From: Woeseia oceani
GTDB lineage: Bacteria; Pseudomonadota; Gammaproteobacteria; Steroidobacterales; Woeseiaceae
Assembly: GCF_001677435.1 (NCBI RefSeq)
Contig: NZ_CP016268.1
Coordinates: 1,787,001-1,851,000 of the forward strand
Direction of reading: 5' to 3'
Length of the DNA: 64,000 nt
The position numbers were made by a program, and so were the translations under genes. Below the pieces are notes generated by a model. That model was given only the letters and a program-made list of their open reading frames with translations, was not told where the DNA came from and did no database searches. Positions 9,365 to 17,724 of this stretch are shown here, piece by piece (the stretch's first letter is position 1; each line of letters starts with the position of its first letter).

Positions 9365-10015
9365 ATGGCACTACAGCTGGTCATTGGTAACAAGAACTAT
9401 TCGTCGTGGTCGTTACGAGCCTGGCTACTGCTGGCCGAGAAAGGCATCGATTTCGAAGAGATTCGGATACCCCTGAATACACCTGAATACCAGGATCGGA
9501 TCAAACCGTATTCCCCCACGCGCTGCGTACCGGTATTACTGATCGACGGTAAGGCGATCTGGGATACGCTGGCAATTGCAGAAACAGTCGCGGAACGATT
9601 TCCACAAATGCAACTGTGGCCTGTCGATGCCGAGCGACGGGCACACGCCCGCAGTGTCAGTGCTGAGATGCACAGCGGTTTCAATGCCCTTAGATCGGCG
9701 ATGCCCATGAACTGTCGGGCGATGGGCAGAAAGGTGCCGCTGCCGGAAGGCGTTATCCACGACATTGACCGCGTGTTTGAGATCTGGAGCGATTGCCACC
9801 GGCAATACGGTGGTGGCTGGCTGTTTGGTGAATTCAGCATTGCAGACGCCATGTTTGCGCCGGTTGTGTTGCGACTCCGAACCTACGGCATTAACTTGCC
9901 GGATTCAGCGAGTCACTACCCGGCGCGTTTGCTTGAAAGCGCTGCACTACAGAACTGGTTGGCTGACGCGGAGTCAGAGACAGAAGTAATTGAAATGGAC
10001 GAGGCTGGACGATGA
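9365..10015 (+). CDS. Glutathione S-transferase family protein
   Basis: The 216-residue soluble protein has a thioredoxin-fold N-terminal half with NKNYSSWSLRAWLLL at the active-site position (Ser as likely thiol-activating residue) and the CVPVLLIDG cis-Pro motif, followed by the IWDTLAI glutathione-gamma-Glu motif. The C-terminal half is helical as expected. The substrate is unknown. It starts 35 bp after fabH and its last codon overlaps the transpeptidase gene (ATGA), so the two are probably co-translated. Confidence 0.85.
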   Translation: MALQLVIGNKNYSSWSLRAWLLLAEKGIDFEEIRIPLNTPEYQDRIKPYSPTRCVPVLLIDGKAIWDTLAIAETVAERFPQMQLWPVDAERRAHARSVSAEMHSGFNALRSAMPMNCRAMGRKVPLPEGVIHDIDRVFEIWSDCHRQYGGGWLFGEFSIADAMFAPVVLRLRTYGINLPDSASHYPARLLESAALQNWLADAESETEVIEMDEAGR

Positions 10016-11091
10016 AGCAGGGACTGAAGGGTGGTATGGGCGTGCTGTGCGTATTGTTGCTGGTCGTTTCGCAACCGTCGTTCGCCGAAGTGTACGATTT
10101 GCCGCCGGAAGGCACGGATGTCATCGGTGCAGTGACAACGGTACGCGCGCGGGCAGACGATACCTTGATTGACATCGCCCGTCGTCATGGGCTGGGCTAC
10201 GAGGATATCGTCATAGCCAACCCGGACGTGGACGTCTGGTTGCCCGGTGAGGGTACGGAAATCGTATTGCCTACTCGGTTTGTACTGCCGCCCGGTCCGC
10301 GTCGTGGCGTGATTTTGAATCTGCCCGAGTACCGCATGTACTACTACCCGAAAGTTGCCGAGGGTGAGAAGCCGGTTGTCATGACGTTCCCGATGAGCAT
10401 CGGGCGTATGGACTGGGAGACCCCGCTCGGGCGAACGCGAGTGACCCAAAAGGTTCGGAACCCGGCCTGGTATCCGCCTGCCTCTGTGCGTGCCGAACAC
10501 GAGGCCGATGGCAGGCCGCTGCCGCGAGTCGTGCCAGCGGGGCCGGATAACCCTCTGGGCGAACGGGCGATGCGATTGGATATTCCCGGCTACCTTATCC
10601 ACGGAACGAACCGTCCGGCAGGTGTTGGTATGCGCGTTACCCACGGCTGCATTCGGATGTTTCCCGAAGACATCGAATACTTGTTTGAACACGTCGCCAT
10701 TAATACTGAAGTCACGATCATCAATGCCCCCGTCAAGTTGGGTTGGGACGGCGACGAGCTGGTGCTTGAAGCCCACCGTATTCTGGACGTGGTCGCGCCA
10801 CCTGCAGATGCAGTGTTGGCAGACGTTGCTGAAGTTCTCGCCGGTGAGGCGGAGCGGGCGTTAGCGATTGACGCTGGAGCGGAACCTGCCACAGTTGCCG
10901 AGTTGCCTGCTGCAACAATGACGGCCAATGGCCTGACCGCTTTGACTGAACAGTACGTGGCGATTACTGCCGCGCAACAGGGCGAGCTCGACTGGGATGC
11001 TGCCGAAAGTCAGGTTGCGAAGCCGAGCGGTATTCCGCAAAGCGTTGGAAAGCGCATAAAAAACGCCGCGACAAGCGCGGCGTTTGAGTAA
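10012..11091 (+). CDS. LysM-containing L,D-transpeptidase (ErfK/YbiS type)
   Basis: Such periplasmic enzymes attach Lpp to peptidoglycan or form 3-3 cross-links. The 359-residue precursor has a signal peptide (residues 1-25, cleaved near FAE), a LysM-like segment (about 45-85, DTLIDIARRHGLGYEDIV) and a YkuD domain at about 95-245. The catalytic motif is HGTNRPAGVGMRVTHGCIRM with the nucleophilic Cys. The family normally has S-HGC-R; here Thr replaces Ser. The last 110 residues are an Ala/Glu-rich extension of unknown role. The gene converges on an Lpp-like gene, its plausible substrate, and its final codons form a terminator stem. Confidence 0.92.
   Translation: MKQGLKGGMGVLCVLLLVVSQPSFAEVYDLPPEGTDVIGAVTTVRARADDTLIDIARRHGLGYEDIVIANPDVDVWLPGEGTEIVLPTRFVLPPGPRRGVILNLPEYRMYYYPKVAEGEKPVVMTFPMSIGRMDWETPLGRTRVTQKVRNPAWYPPASVRAEHEADGRPLPRVVPAGPDNPLGERAMRLDIPGYLIHGTNRPAGVGMRVTHGCIRMFPEDIEYLFEHVAINTEVTIINAPVKLGWDGDELVLEAHRILDVVAPPADAVLADVAEVLAGEAERALAIDAGAEPATVAELPAATMTANGLTALTEQYVAITAAQQGELDWDAAESQVAKPSGIPQSVGKRIKNAATSAAFE
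11058..11085 (-). terminator. Intrinsic terminator inside the transpeptidase coding end
   Basis: A perfect 10-bp GC-rich stem (11061-11070 with 11076-11085) closes a 5-base loop. Six A residues at 11058-11063 give a U-tract for the minus-strand lipoprotein transcript. On the plus strand only TTT follows, so it works best for the lipoprotein gene. Confidence 0.8.
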
Positions 11092-11108
11092 AGCTTCGTA
11101 GTCTAGCG

Positions 11109-11414
11109 CTACTTGGACATCGATTTCTGGAACATGCGTTCCAGGCGGTCCCGGTTCGCGTCACAGCACGATTGGGCCGAGTTAGCGGCGGACAGTGCAC
11201 GATCAGCTGTGCTCTGTGCGCTTGCAGCGGCGCGAGCAGCGCTGTCTGCAGCTGCACGTGCAGCTTCTGCTGCTGATTTTGCTGAAGCTGCGTCACGAGC
11301 GGCGGCGTCGGCTGTGGCCCGTACGGCATCAATACCTTCGGTGCTGGCACAACCAGAGGCCAGACCGAGGACCAGCACGGCTGCGCCCACTTTGAGTGCG
11401 TTCTTGATCATCAT
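11109..11414 (-). CDS. Alanine-zipper lipoprotein of the Lpp/OprI type
   Basis: The 101-residue precursor has a lipoprotein signal with lipobox LASGC (Cys22). The mature part is an Ala-rich helix with heptad spacing (about 28-82) like the Lpp trimer. It ends in a C-terminal lysine (QKSMSK), the residue that is cross-linked to peptidoglycan in Lpp. A CC pair at about 83-84 is unusual. The ribosome site AGAGGA lies 8-9 bases before the first of two ATG codons. It faces the L,D-transpeptidase and shares its terminator region. Homology to Lpp is inferred from architecture, because Ala-rich helices give little sequence signal. Confidence 0.8.
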   Translation of the reverse strand: MMIKNALKVGAAVLVLGLASGCASTEGIDAVRATADAAARDAASAKSAAEAARAAADSAARAAASAQSTADRALSAANSAQSCCDANRDRLERMFQKSMSK

Positions 11415-11449
11415 CCAATTTTCCTCTGTTGGAATAAGTTTGCCCGCGC

Positions 11450-11478
11450 ATTATTTCGTAAAGCGCGCTTATCTTCAA
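11450..11478 (-). promoter_or_regulatory. Promoter of the Lpp-like gene
   Basis: On the minus strand the -35 TTGAAG (11478-11473) and -10 AATAAT (11455-11450) are separated by 17 bp. The predicted start near 11443 gives a leader of about 30 nt. Confidence 0.65.
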
Positions 11479-11718
11479 TAAAACCCATGATTTATCCGTG
11501 ACCTGTCGGGCATAAGCGACAGCTCGTACGGCGCCTTAATGCCCATTGGGCAGTGCGGCGAGTGGCGAGCATACGCCATTTTGTGCACTTGTCATCATAT
11601 TTCGACAGACTGTTCAGTCTCGATTGGCAGGCGTATTCAAGCACCATCCTGACGCCCAGGGTGGATTATGATGCAGAGCGGCGTACCGATGCCGAAAACA
11701 GGCAGGAGGGTGGTTTCG

Positions 11719-12357
11719 ATGGGCTACATTCTTTATGGAGATCCAGGCTCCGGATCAGCAATCGTCGAGCTTGCTCTCGCCGAAATCGGCGTGGAGGTCG
11801 AATTGCGCGATGTTTCGCTGGATGATGGCCAGCAAGGCAGCCAAGAATACGCTGCGGTCAATTCGCAACAGAAGCTCCCGAGCCTGATTACTCCCAATGG
11901 CACGACTCTGACCGAGTCCGCGGCCATATTGTTGACGCTGGCTGAACGCCATCCGGAATCGGGCTTGTTGCCCGAGGCGGCCCGCGATCGGGCCTTGGCG
12001 ATGCGCTGGCTGTTGTTCATGGCGACAGAGCTCTATCCCATCATCGAGTTTCACGATTACCCGGAAAGATTCCAGCCGGAAGGCGACGACACCCCGTCGG
12101 CGCGCCGCGATGAGTTGCGTAAGCACGCAACGATGATCTGGCAACGCCGCTGGCTGCTGGTCGAGAAGGCCGCCGATGCGGATCCCTGGTTCCAGTCCTG
12201 CGGACTGGGTGTTCTCGACATATACGCTGCCGTACTGTGCCAGTGGGCGATGGATGATGAGTGGCGATCCACGATGATGCCGCGTGTTTCTGCCATAGCC
12301 GAACGCATTGCCGCACGCGAATCGCTGCAGCGTGTTTGGAAACGCCATTTCGCGTAA
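11719..12357 (+). CDS. Glutathione S-transferase-like protein
   Basis: The 212-residue protein begins MGYILYGDPGSGSAIVELAL, a thioredoxin-fold start with Ser residues at the thiol site. It continues with KLPSLITPNGTTLTESAAILLTLAERHP, the cis-Pro and glutathione-binding segment. An AGGAGG at 11704-11709, nine bases upstream, selects ATG 11719 and rules out the longer frame from 11668. The gene precedes the ABC exporter by 31 bp and may share its transcript. The substrate is unknown. Confidence 0.83.
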   Translation: MGYILYGDPGSGSAIVELALAEIGVEVELRDVSLDDGQQGSQEYAAVNSQQKLPSLITPNGTTLTESAAILLTLAERHPESGLLPEAARDRALAMRWLLFMATELYPIIEFHDYPERFQPEGDDTPSARRDELRKHATMIWQRRWLLVEKAADADPWFQSCGLGVLDIYAAVLCQWAMDDEWRSTMMPRVSAIAERIAARESLQRVWKRHFA

Positions 12358-12388
12358 TCTCTTGCCACTGCCCGCTACCGGAGTACTA

Positions 12389-13345
12389 ATGAACAGCACC
12401 GTACTGATCGTTGAAAATCTGGGGAAATCGTACGGGGATGTGCTTGCTGTAGATGGCGTCAGCTTTCGCGCTGAACGTGGTTCGGTATTCGGTTTGCTGG
12501 GCCCCAACGGCGCCGGCAAGTCCACAACTATCAACTGTATTTCGGGCCTATTGCCACCGAGTTCGGGGCGGGCAAGCATTAACGGCGCGGACATAGTCAA
12601 CGCCGCCAAAGCGGCAAAGCAATCGCTGGGCGTGGTGCCACAGGATCTGGCGCTGTACGACGATCTTTCCGCCATCGACAACTTGCGTTTCTGGGGGCAA
12701 GCCTACGGTCTGCGTGGGTCCGAACTCGACGAGCGTGTAAAGACTGTCCTGACATACATTGGTTTGGGTGATCGCGCACGTGATCTGCCAAAGACATTCT
12801 CGGGTGGGATGAAACGGCGACTGAATTTCGGATGCGCCGTTGTTCACCGGCCAGCGGTCTTGCTGCTGGACGAGCCTACAGTAGGCGTTGATCCACAATC
12901 ACGCTCGCGGCTGTTCGAACTGGTGGAATCGGAACGTGCCAACGGTGCCTGCATTGTTTACACAACGCACTACATGGAGGAAGCAGAGCGCTTGTGTGAC
13001 TCCGTGGCAATAATCGACAACGGACAACTCATCGCCCAGGGCACGGTCGCTGCATTGCGCGAGCAACTTGATGCGCGCGATGTATTGCAACTCAGTGGTA
13101 ATTTCGACACCGAGAAATGCACGCGAGCAATCAATGACCTGCAGGCTGGCGCATTGGATAAGTTGCAAATTGTTTCGCACGACGAGGGATCTCTCGTTCT
13201 CAGTTTGCCCGACGCATCACAGCACTTGTCCAGCATTTTTCAGGTGCTGGACAACAGTGGTGCAACGATTGCCGAAACAAGCCTGCGACGCCCCAACCTG
13301 GAAACACTGTTCATGTTGCTGACTGGCAAAGAACTGCGCGAGTGA
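12389..13345 (+). CDS. ABC transporter ATP-binding protein
   Basis: The 318-residue ATPase drives the two permeases encoded next. Walker A is GPNGAGKS at residues 38-45, the signature is FSGGMKRR, Walker B is AVLLLDEPTVGVD, and the H-loop is TTHYMEEAE. A C-terminal extension of about 90 residues after the nucleotide-binding domain is usual in the NatA/drug-exporter group. GGAG five bases before ATG 12389 selects this start. Substrate specificity cannot be deduced. Confidence 0.93.
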   Translation: MNSTVLIVENLGKSYGDVLAVDGVSFRAERGSVFGLLGPNGAGKSTTINCISGLLPPSSGRASINGADIVNAAKAAKQSLGVVPQDLALYDDLSAIDNLRFWGQAYGLRGSELDERVKTVLTYIGLGDRARDLPKTFSGGMKRRLNFGCAVVHRPAVLLLDEPTVGVDPQSRSRLFELVESERANGACIVYTTHYMEEAERLCDSVAIIDNGQLIAQGTVAALREQLDARDVLQLSGNFDTEKCTRAINDLQAGALDKLQIVSHDEGSLVLSLPDASQHLSSIFQVLDNSGATIAETSLRRPNLETLFMLLTGKELRE

Positions 13346-13349
13346 TGCA

Positions 13350-14573
13350 GTGAGTTTCCTGATCAGCTCCGCAAGCAAAGACCTCGTTCGCTGGAGTCGC
13401 GATTCCGTATCGGTATTGCTCTGGCTCGGCATACCGTTTTTGATCGGGGGACTGCTCACGTTGTTGATGAGTGCTGATGGCGCAAAGCCTCGCGGCACGC
13501 TGCTGATCCACGATAAGGATCAGACTTTCCTGAGTGGCGCGATTGGCAGTGCGTTCACGCAAGGTCAGCTGGGTGAACTGATTGTCGTTGAGATGGTGAC
13601 TGAGCTTGACGGCGAGGCACGGATCGATGCAGGCGATGCGAGCGCTTTTCTGTTGATTCCGGAGGGTTTCAGCAACGCTATAGTGAATGCAGAACCGCTG
13701 AACTTGTTGCTCACCACAAACCCCGCGCAGACCATACTGCCGCAGATCATTGGCGATGTTGTTGAGGTTCTGCTTGACGCGGGTTTTTACGCGCAACAGA
13801 TGTTCGCGAGTGAAATAAGCACAGCATTGGCGGCCGGGAATGCACCGGACAGTGTGCTGGTGGCGAACATTGCTGTCTCGATCAACGAGAAACTGGAAGC
13901 AGCGGGGCCGTTACTGTTCCCACCGGCATTTGATATTGAGATTCTCGCGCCACCTGCCGAACAACCCAGCCCCCCTATAGCCCTCTTATTCCTGCCCGGC
14001 ATCGTGCTGATGGCGGTACTGTTGGCTGCTAACGGTCTCGCTGCAGACTATTGGTCGGAGCGAGAGTTGGGAACGCTACGTCGCCTGATGTATACGCCAG
14101 GGCGTGTGCAGCAATTTTTGCTTGGCAAAGCGTTGGCCGTTGCTGTGATTACGCTGCTGTTGGCAGGGCTGACTCTGGTAGCGGGGTTTGTGTATCACGG
14201 CATACCGTATGCTCATTTCTTGCCGTCTTTGTTGTTTGTCACTGTCGCCGGTGTCGCGTTGTTCAGTTGGTTCGGTTTGCTGCAGATGTTGGCGAACAGC
14301 CGGCGTGCTGCAAACCTTTTGACGACGATTCTGTTGTTTCCTTTGCTGATGCTTGGTGGCAGCTTTTTCCCGTTCGCGGCAATGCCTGAAGGCCTCGCGG
14401 CTATCGGTCGGCTGACGCCAAACGGCTTTGTTGTCGATCGACTGACCACGGAAATAACCGGGCTAAGTGCGTGGAGTATCAATGCCGGCAGTTGGCTGCT
14501 GCTCCTCGTAGCCACAACATTGGGTCTGATCTGCTCCGGCTGGCGCCTGCGCAATGGTTTTGCGAGGAGTTAG
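13350..14573 (+). CDS. ABC-2 type permease
   Basis: The 407-residue inner-membrane protein has one N-terminal membrane segment (about 25-45), a large extracytoplasmic domain of about 180 residues, and five or six C-terminal membrane segments (about 210-405). This is the YhhJ/NatB-like ABC-2 layout. The start is GTG 13350, four bases after the ATPase stop codon. It is probably one half of a heterodimeric export channel with the next gene product. Confidence 0.85.
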   Translation: MSFLISSASKDLVRWSRDSVSVLLWLGIPFLIGGLLTLLMSADGAKPRGTLLIHDKDQTFLSGAIGSAFTQGQLGELIVVEMVTELDGEARIDAGDASAFLLIPEGFSNAIVNAEPLNLLLTTNPAQTILPQIIGDVVEVLLDAGFYAQQMFASEISTALAAGNAPDSVLVANIAVSINEKLEAAGPLLFPPAFDIEILAPPAEQPSPPIALLFLPGIVLMAVLLAANGLAADYWSERELGTLRRLMYTPGRVQQFLLGKALAVAVITLLLAGLTLVAGFVYHGIPYAHFLPSLLFVTVAGVALFSWFGLLQMLANSRRAANLLTTILLFPLLMLGGSFFPFAAMPEGLAAIGRLTPNGFVVDRLTTEITGLSAWSINAGSWLLLLVATTLGLICSGWRLRNGFARS

Positions 14574-14577
14574 GCGG

Positions 14578-15732
14578 ATGCGCAATGCACTGTTTCTGGC
14601 CTGGCACGATCTGCGGCATCAACTGAAACAAGGTGAGACGTTGTTGTGGTTGTTCATCATGCCGCCAATCTTCTTCTATTTCATCGGGACCGTCACTGGC
14701 GGCTTTGCAAGCAGCGTTAGCGGAAGTGAGGCAACGCCGGTCGCGGTTATCGCCGAACAGCAGGGGTATTTGCGGGAACAGCTTGATCGGCGCTTGCGGG
14801 AAAATGAGTTCGCACCGGACTGGTACGAAAACGTCGATAGCGCAAACCTAGACGGTAGTGCACCGAGCCGAATGCTGCTGATTGAGCCCGCTATGACCGA
14901 GGCAATCGTGCGTGGGGAACCGGTGGGTATCCGCTATGACACCCGCGCTTCGGCATTGACCCGGGACTTTGAGGCGATTCGGATTCAGCGCAGCCTGTAC
15001 ACCGCATTGGCCGATATCGTAGTGGCCGGAGCGATGGGTCCGCCGGGTTTGTCCCAACGCAGTCTGGATGCCTTGAACGGCACTCCTCGCGTTTGGACGC
15101 TCGAGGTTACGTCGGCTGGCAAGCGCATCTCTATACCGTCAGGTTTCGAACAAGCGATACCGGGAATTCTGGTCATGTTCACCTTGCTGGTGTTATTGAC
15201 CAGCGGCGCATCGTTGCTTGCGATCGAACGTAGCCAGGGGCTGTTGCGACGTTTGGCGTACGCGCCCGTAACCCGTGCAGAAATAGTGGCCGGCAAATGG
15301 ATCGGACGCATGGGCCTCGCCAGTGTGCAAATCGTTGCGGCGCTGATTGTGGGTACCTGGTTGTTCGCAATGCACTGGGGGCCCGACTTCGTCATGGTGT
15401 TGCTGGTACTCGTGGCCTGGGCGGCATTTTGTGCTTCGGCCGGTTTGTTGCTGGGCTGTCTTGCGCGGACGCCGGGGCAGGCGGCAGGGCTCGGCGCGTT
15501 GCTGGCGAACTTGTTGGCAGCGCTCGGTGGCTGCTGGTGGCCAATAGAAATAACCCCGGCCTGGATGCAAACATTGCAGAAGCTCTTGCCAACCGGCTGG
15601 GCGATGGACGCATTGCACCAGCTGGTTAGCTTCGAGGCAGGCCCCGTCGCCGTCATACCTCACATCATTGCCTTGCTGGTCGGTGCAATGCTTGTTTCGT
15701 TGCTCGCAGTCAGGCGCTTTCGCTACGAGTAG
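14578..15732 (+). CDS. ABC-2 type permease, second subunit
   Basis: The 384-residue protein has the same topology as its neighbour: an N-terminal membrane segment (residues about 20-45), a periplasmic domain and a cluster of C-terminal membrane segments with Gly/Ala-rich helices. GAGGAG at 14564-14569 fixes ATG 14578, which lies four bases after the preceding stop. The ATPase plus two permeases form a complete exporter. No membrane fusion protein is encoded beside them. Confidence 0.85.
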   Translation: MRNALFLAWHDLRHQLKQGETLLWLFIMPPIFFYFIGTVTGGFASSVSGSEATPVAVIAEQQGYLREQLDRRLRENEFAPDWYENVDSANLDGSAPSRMLLIEPAMTEAIVRGEPVGIRYDTRASALTRDFEAIRIQRSLYTALADIVVAGAMGPPGLSQRSLDALNGTPRVWTLEVTSAGKRISIPSGFEQAIPGILVMFTLLVLLTSGASLLAIERSQGLLRRLAYAPVTRAEIVAGKWIGRMGLASVQIVAALIVGTWLFAMHWGPDFVMVLLVLVAWAAFCASAGLLLGCLARTPGQAAGLGALLANLLAALGGCWWPIEITPAWMQTLQKLLPTGWAMDALHQLVSFEAGPVAVIPHIIALLVGAMLVSLLAVRRFRYE

Positions 15733-15740
15733 CCTGTGTC

Positions 15741-17576
15741 TTAGTACTTCAATGACTTGCCGGTGAAGGGTTGCGCGGGCTTCTTGCCGAGTATCCGTTT
15801 GAGCACACTGTTCATCGTGGCGGGATCGTTGTCGAAGCCACCGTGAGTCTCGCTTTTGGTGCTGCCTGTCCCCGGGACATCGCCGTCACTGACGTGCAGT
15901 TTGAGCCTGGACAAACGGCCTGCAACCGGCTTGCAGTATTCCTGCATGCCCAGGATAGACGCCGGGTGCGGTTCTTCTTCGAATGCCCGACTCACAAGGT
16001 ACAACAAGGATTTTCGGTAGACGCCGGTGACGGTGTCGTCGAGTTCGAGTTTATTGGAGAGGTTGTAGATATCCATACGGTCGATGCCGGCGGCTGGTTT
16101 GCGGGCGGTCAACAAGGGTTGGTAATGACTTCGGAATAAATCGGTAGTGGCGGCGGGCGCGAGCAGGCTGGCGCTGCTGATCCGCAGTTGTGCCGAAAGG
16201 CGGGTAGCCGCCTCCAGCAAATAGGCGTGCAGGATTGCACCGGTACTGTGGCCAGCTACGTGCAACTTCAACTCAGGGTTGTGTGTTGCCAGTGCTTCGA
16301 CAAATGCACTTAATATGGCCGTTCCGGCACCGTCATCAGCGAACGGTCGCTGCGCTCCGTATTTCATTTCGCGCCACAGTGCACGGCCCGCGGTCTTCGT
16401 GAGGCGTTCAATCAAGCGGTCTGTCCAATCGCTGAGACCGCCTGCGCGCTTGTTGACTTCGTCATGTCGGCCGCCCACGACGTCCCGCAACTCTTCGAGC
16501 AGACCGGTGTCGTACATGAAGTGGTACGGGTAGATTCGGTTGGCTTTGAAGGTCTCCTTCATCGCGGCTATGCGGCGAGCAGAGTCTTTCACACTGTTCA
16601 GACCGCCATGCGCGTAGAGCAGCAAGTGGTCGTACTTGTCACTCTTGGCGACCAACTCGGCGGTTTGTCGAACATCGTCCAGATTGCTCCAGTAAATGCC
16701 GTCATCATGGAACCGGCCATCGTCGATGTGAACAAAATGACCGGCGATTTCCGCCCGGGTTGGCGTCTTGCGGAACAATCCTTCGGTGCGGCCGGCGTCG
16801 GAACCTCCCTCACGCGGCAAGTGCCAGATTTGCGGTGTCGGCAACGCCAGTCGCAATACCCATGCATCCAGAAGGTGGTGTTGCCAGTCTTCGTACAACC
16901 ACAGTGCAGTGCCATCCTGACCCCATTTTCGGCCCCAACTGTTCTGGACCCAGAAACCGCTCTTGTTGTAGCCAACAATCGAGAAAGCGTGGGCACCTTC
17001 GGCTTCATCTCGCAACGGAATAATGCCGGTCTTCTTCGAAGGATTGCTCCAGCCGGAGTGGATATCCGCGGAGCAGAAGATGACGCCGGTTTCATTCAGT
17101 GCAGCGTGGAAGTCTGAGACGCGGGTACCGAGTCTGTAGTAAGCACCCAGGGTGTTCTCGCGAGCTTCTTTCGCTGCCTTGATGGTTAACATTCCCTGCT
17201 TACCATCTTTGTACGGCCAGGTGCGGTCCAGGCAAACACCCATGTTGTACCAGCCCTTGATGGCGCCTCGGCAACTGGATCCGTCGTAACTGTCGCCTCG
17301 CCATTCGTCGTGACGCTTGGCCATCTCGTAAAGCATGCGGGCACTGACGGTGCCCCGGCGCCGACTCTGTGCGCGTTGCAGATTGACGACAGCGGCCAAT
17401 GCGAAGCCGGTGCAGGAACCCTCGGTACCCTGGTCAAGAATGTGCAGCCGGGTCGGGCGTTCAATTTCATTGGCGAGTTGCACGAGAGCGGGCTGGTAAG
17501 TCCAGTCGCGAAAGTCGGGAACATCGGCGACAACGTTTAACTCGTACTTGCCGAGCTTGGCGGTAGTGTCTGGCAT
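15741..17576 (-). CDS. Papain-like (C1) peptidase fused to an alpha/beta hydrolase
   Basis: The 611-residue protein joins two enzyme folds. Residues about 15-245 form a C1-type cysteine peptidase: oxyanion Gln49 and nucleophile Cys55 in DQGTEGSCTGFA, His196 in EGAHAFSIVGYN, and Asn212 in QNSWGRKWGQDG. Residues about 310-600 look like an alpha/beta hydrolase: a YAHGGLNS strand-loop, then LHVAGHSTGA with Ser444 in a G-x-S-x-G elbow, and a possible catalytic His in the late THGGFD segment. There is no signal peptide or pro-region, so it is probably cytosolic unless exported by another route. It is transcribed alone, converging on the exporter operon. The function is unknown. Confidence 0.85.
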   Translation of the reverse strand: MPDTTAKLGKYELNVVADVPDFRDWTYQPALVQLANEIERPTRLHILDQGTEGSCTGFALAAVVNLQRAQSRRRGTVSARMLYEMAKRHDEWRGDSYDGSSCRGAIKGWYNMGVCLDRTWPYKDGKQGMLTIKAAKEARENTLGAYYRLGTRVSDFHAALNETGVIFCSADIHSGWSNPSKKTGIIPLRDEAEGAHAFSIVGYNKSGFWVQNSWGRKWGQDGTALWLYEDWQHHLLDAWVLRLALPTPQIWHLPREGGSDAGRTEGLFRKTPTRAEIAGHFVHIDDGRFHDDGIYWSNLDDVRQTAELVAKSDKYDHLLLYAHGGLNSVKDSARRIAAMKETFKANRIYPYHFMYDTGLLEELRDVVGGRHDEVNKRAGGLSDWTDRLIERLTKTAGRALWREMKYGAQRPFADDGAGTAILSAFVEALATHNPELKLHVAGHSTGAILHAYLLEAATRLSAQLRISSASLLAPAATTDLFRSHYQPLLTARKPAAGIDRMDIYNLSNKLELDDTVTGVYRKSLLYLVSRAFEEEPHPASILGMQEYCKPVAGRLSRLKLHVSDGDVPGTGSTKSETHGGFDNDPATMNSVLKRILGKKPAQPFTGKSLKY

Positions 17577-17724
17577 ACTGGTGCACTTATTGGTTTTGAT
17601 TACGCGAAAGAATAGTCGATATAGCGGAGGAATCCAGTTCCGCGGCGCTGCGACTGTGGTGGCGATGACATGCTGCCAGAGTGGCGATCGCGGGGCGGGA
17701 TGAACAGCTACGGGAGATCAATGG

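Noticed and set aside
9916-10776. 286-codon minus-strand frame opposite the GST and transpeptidase genes
   Set aside because: The plus strand has two clear protein families here, and the frame shows no domain.
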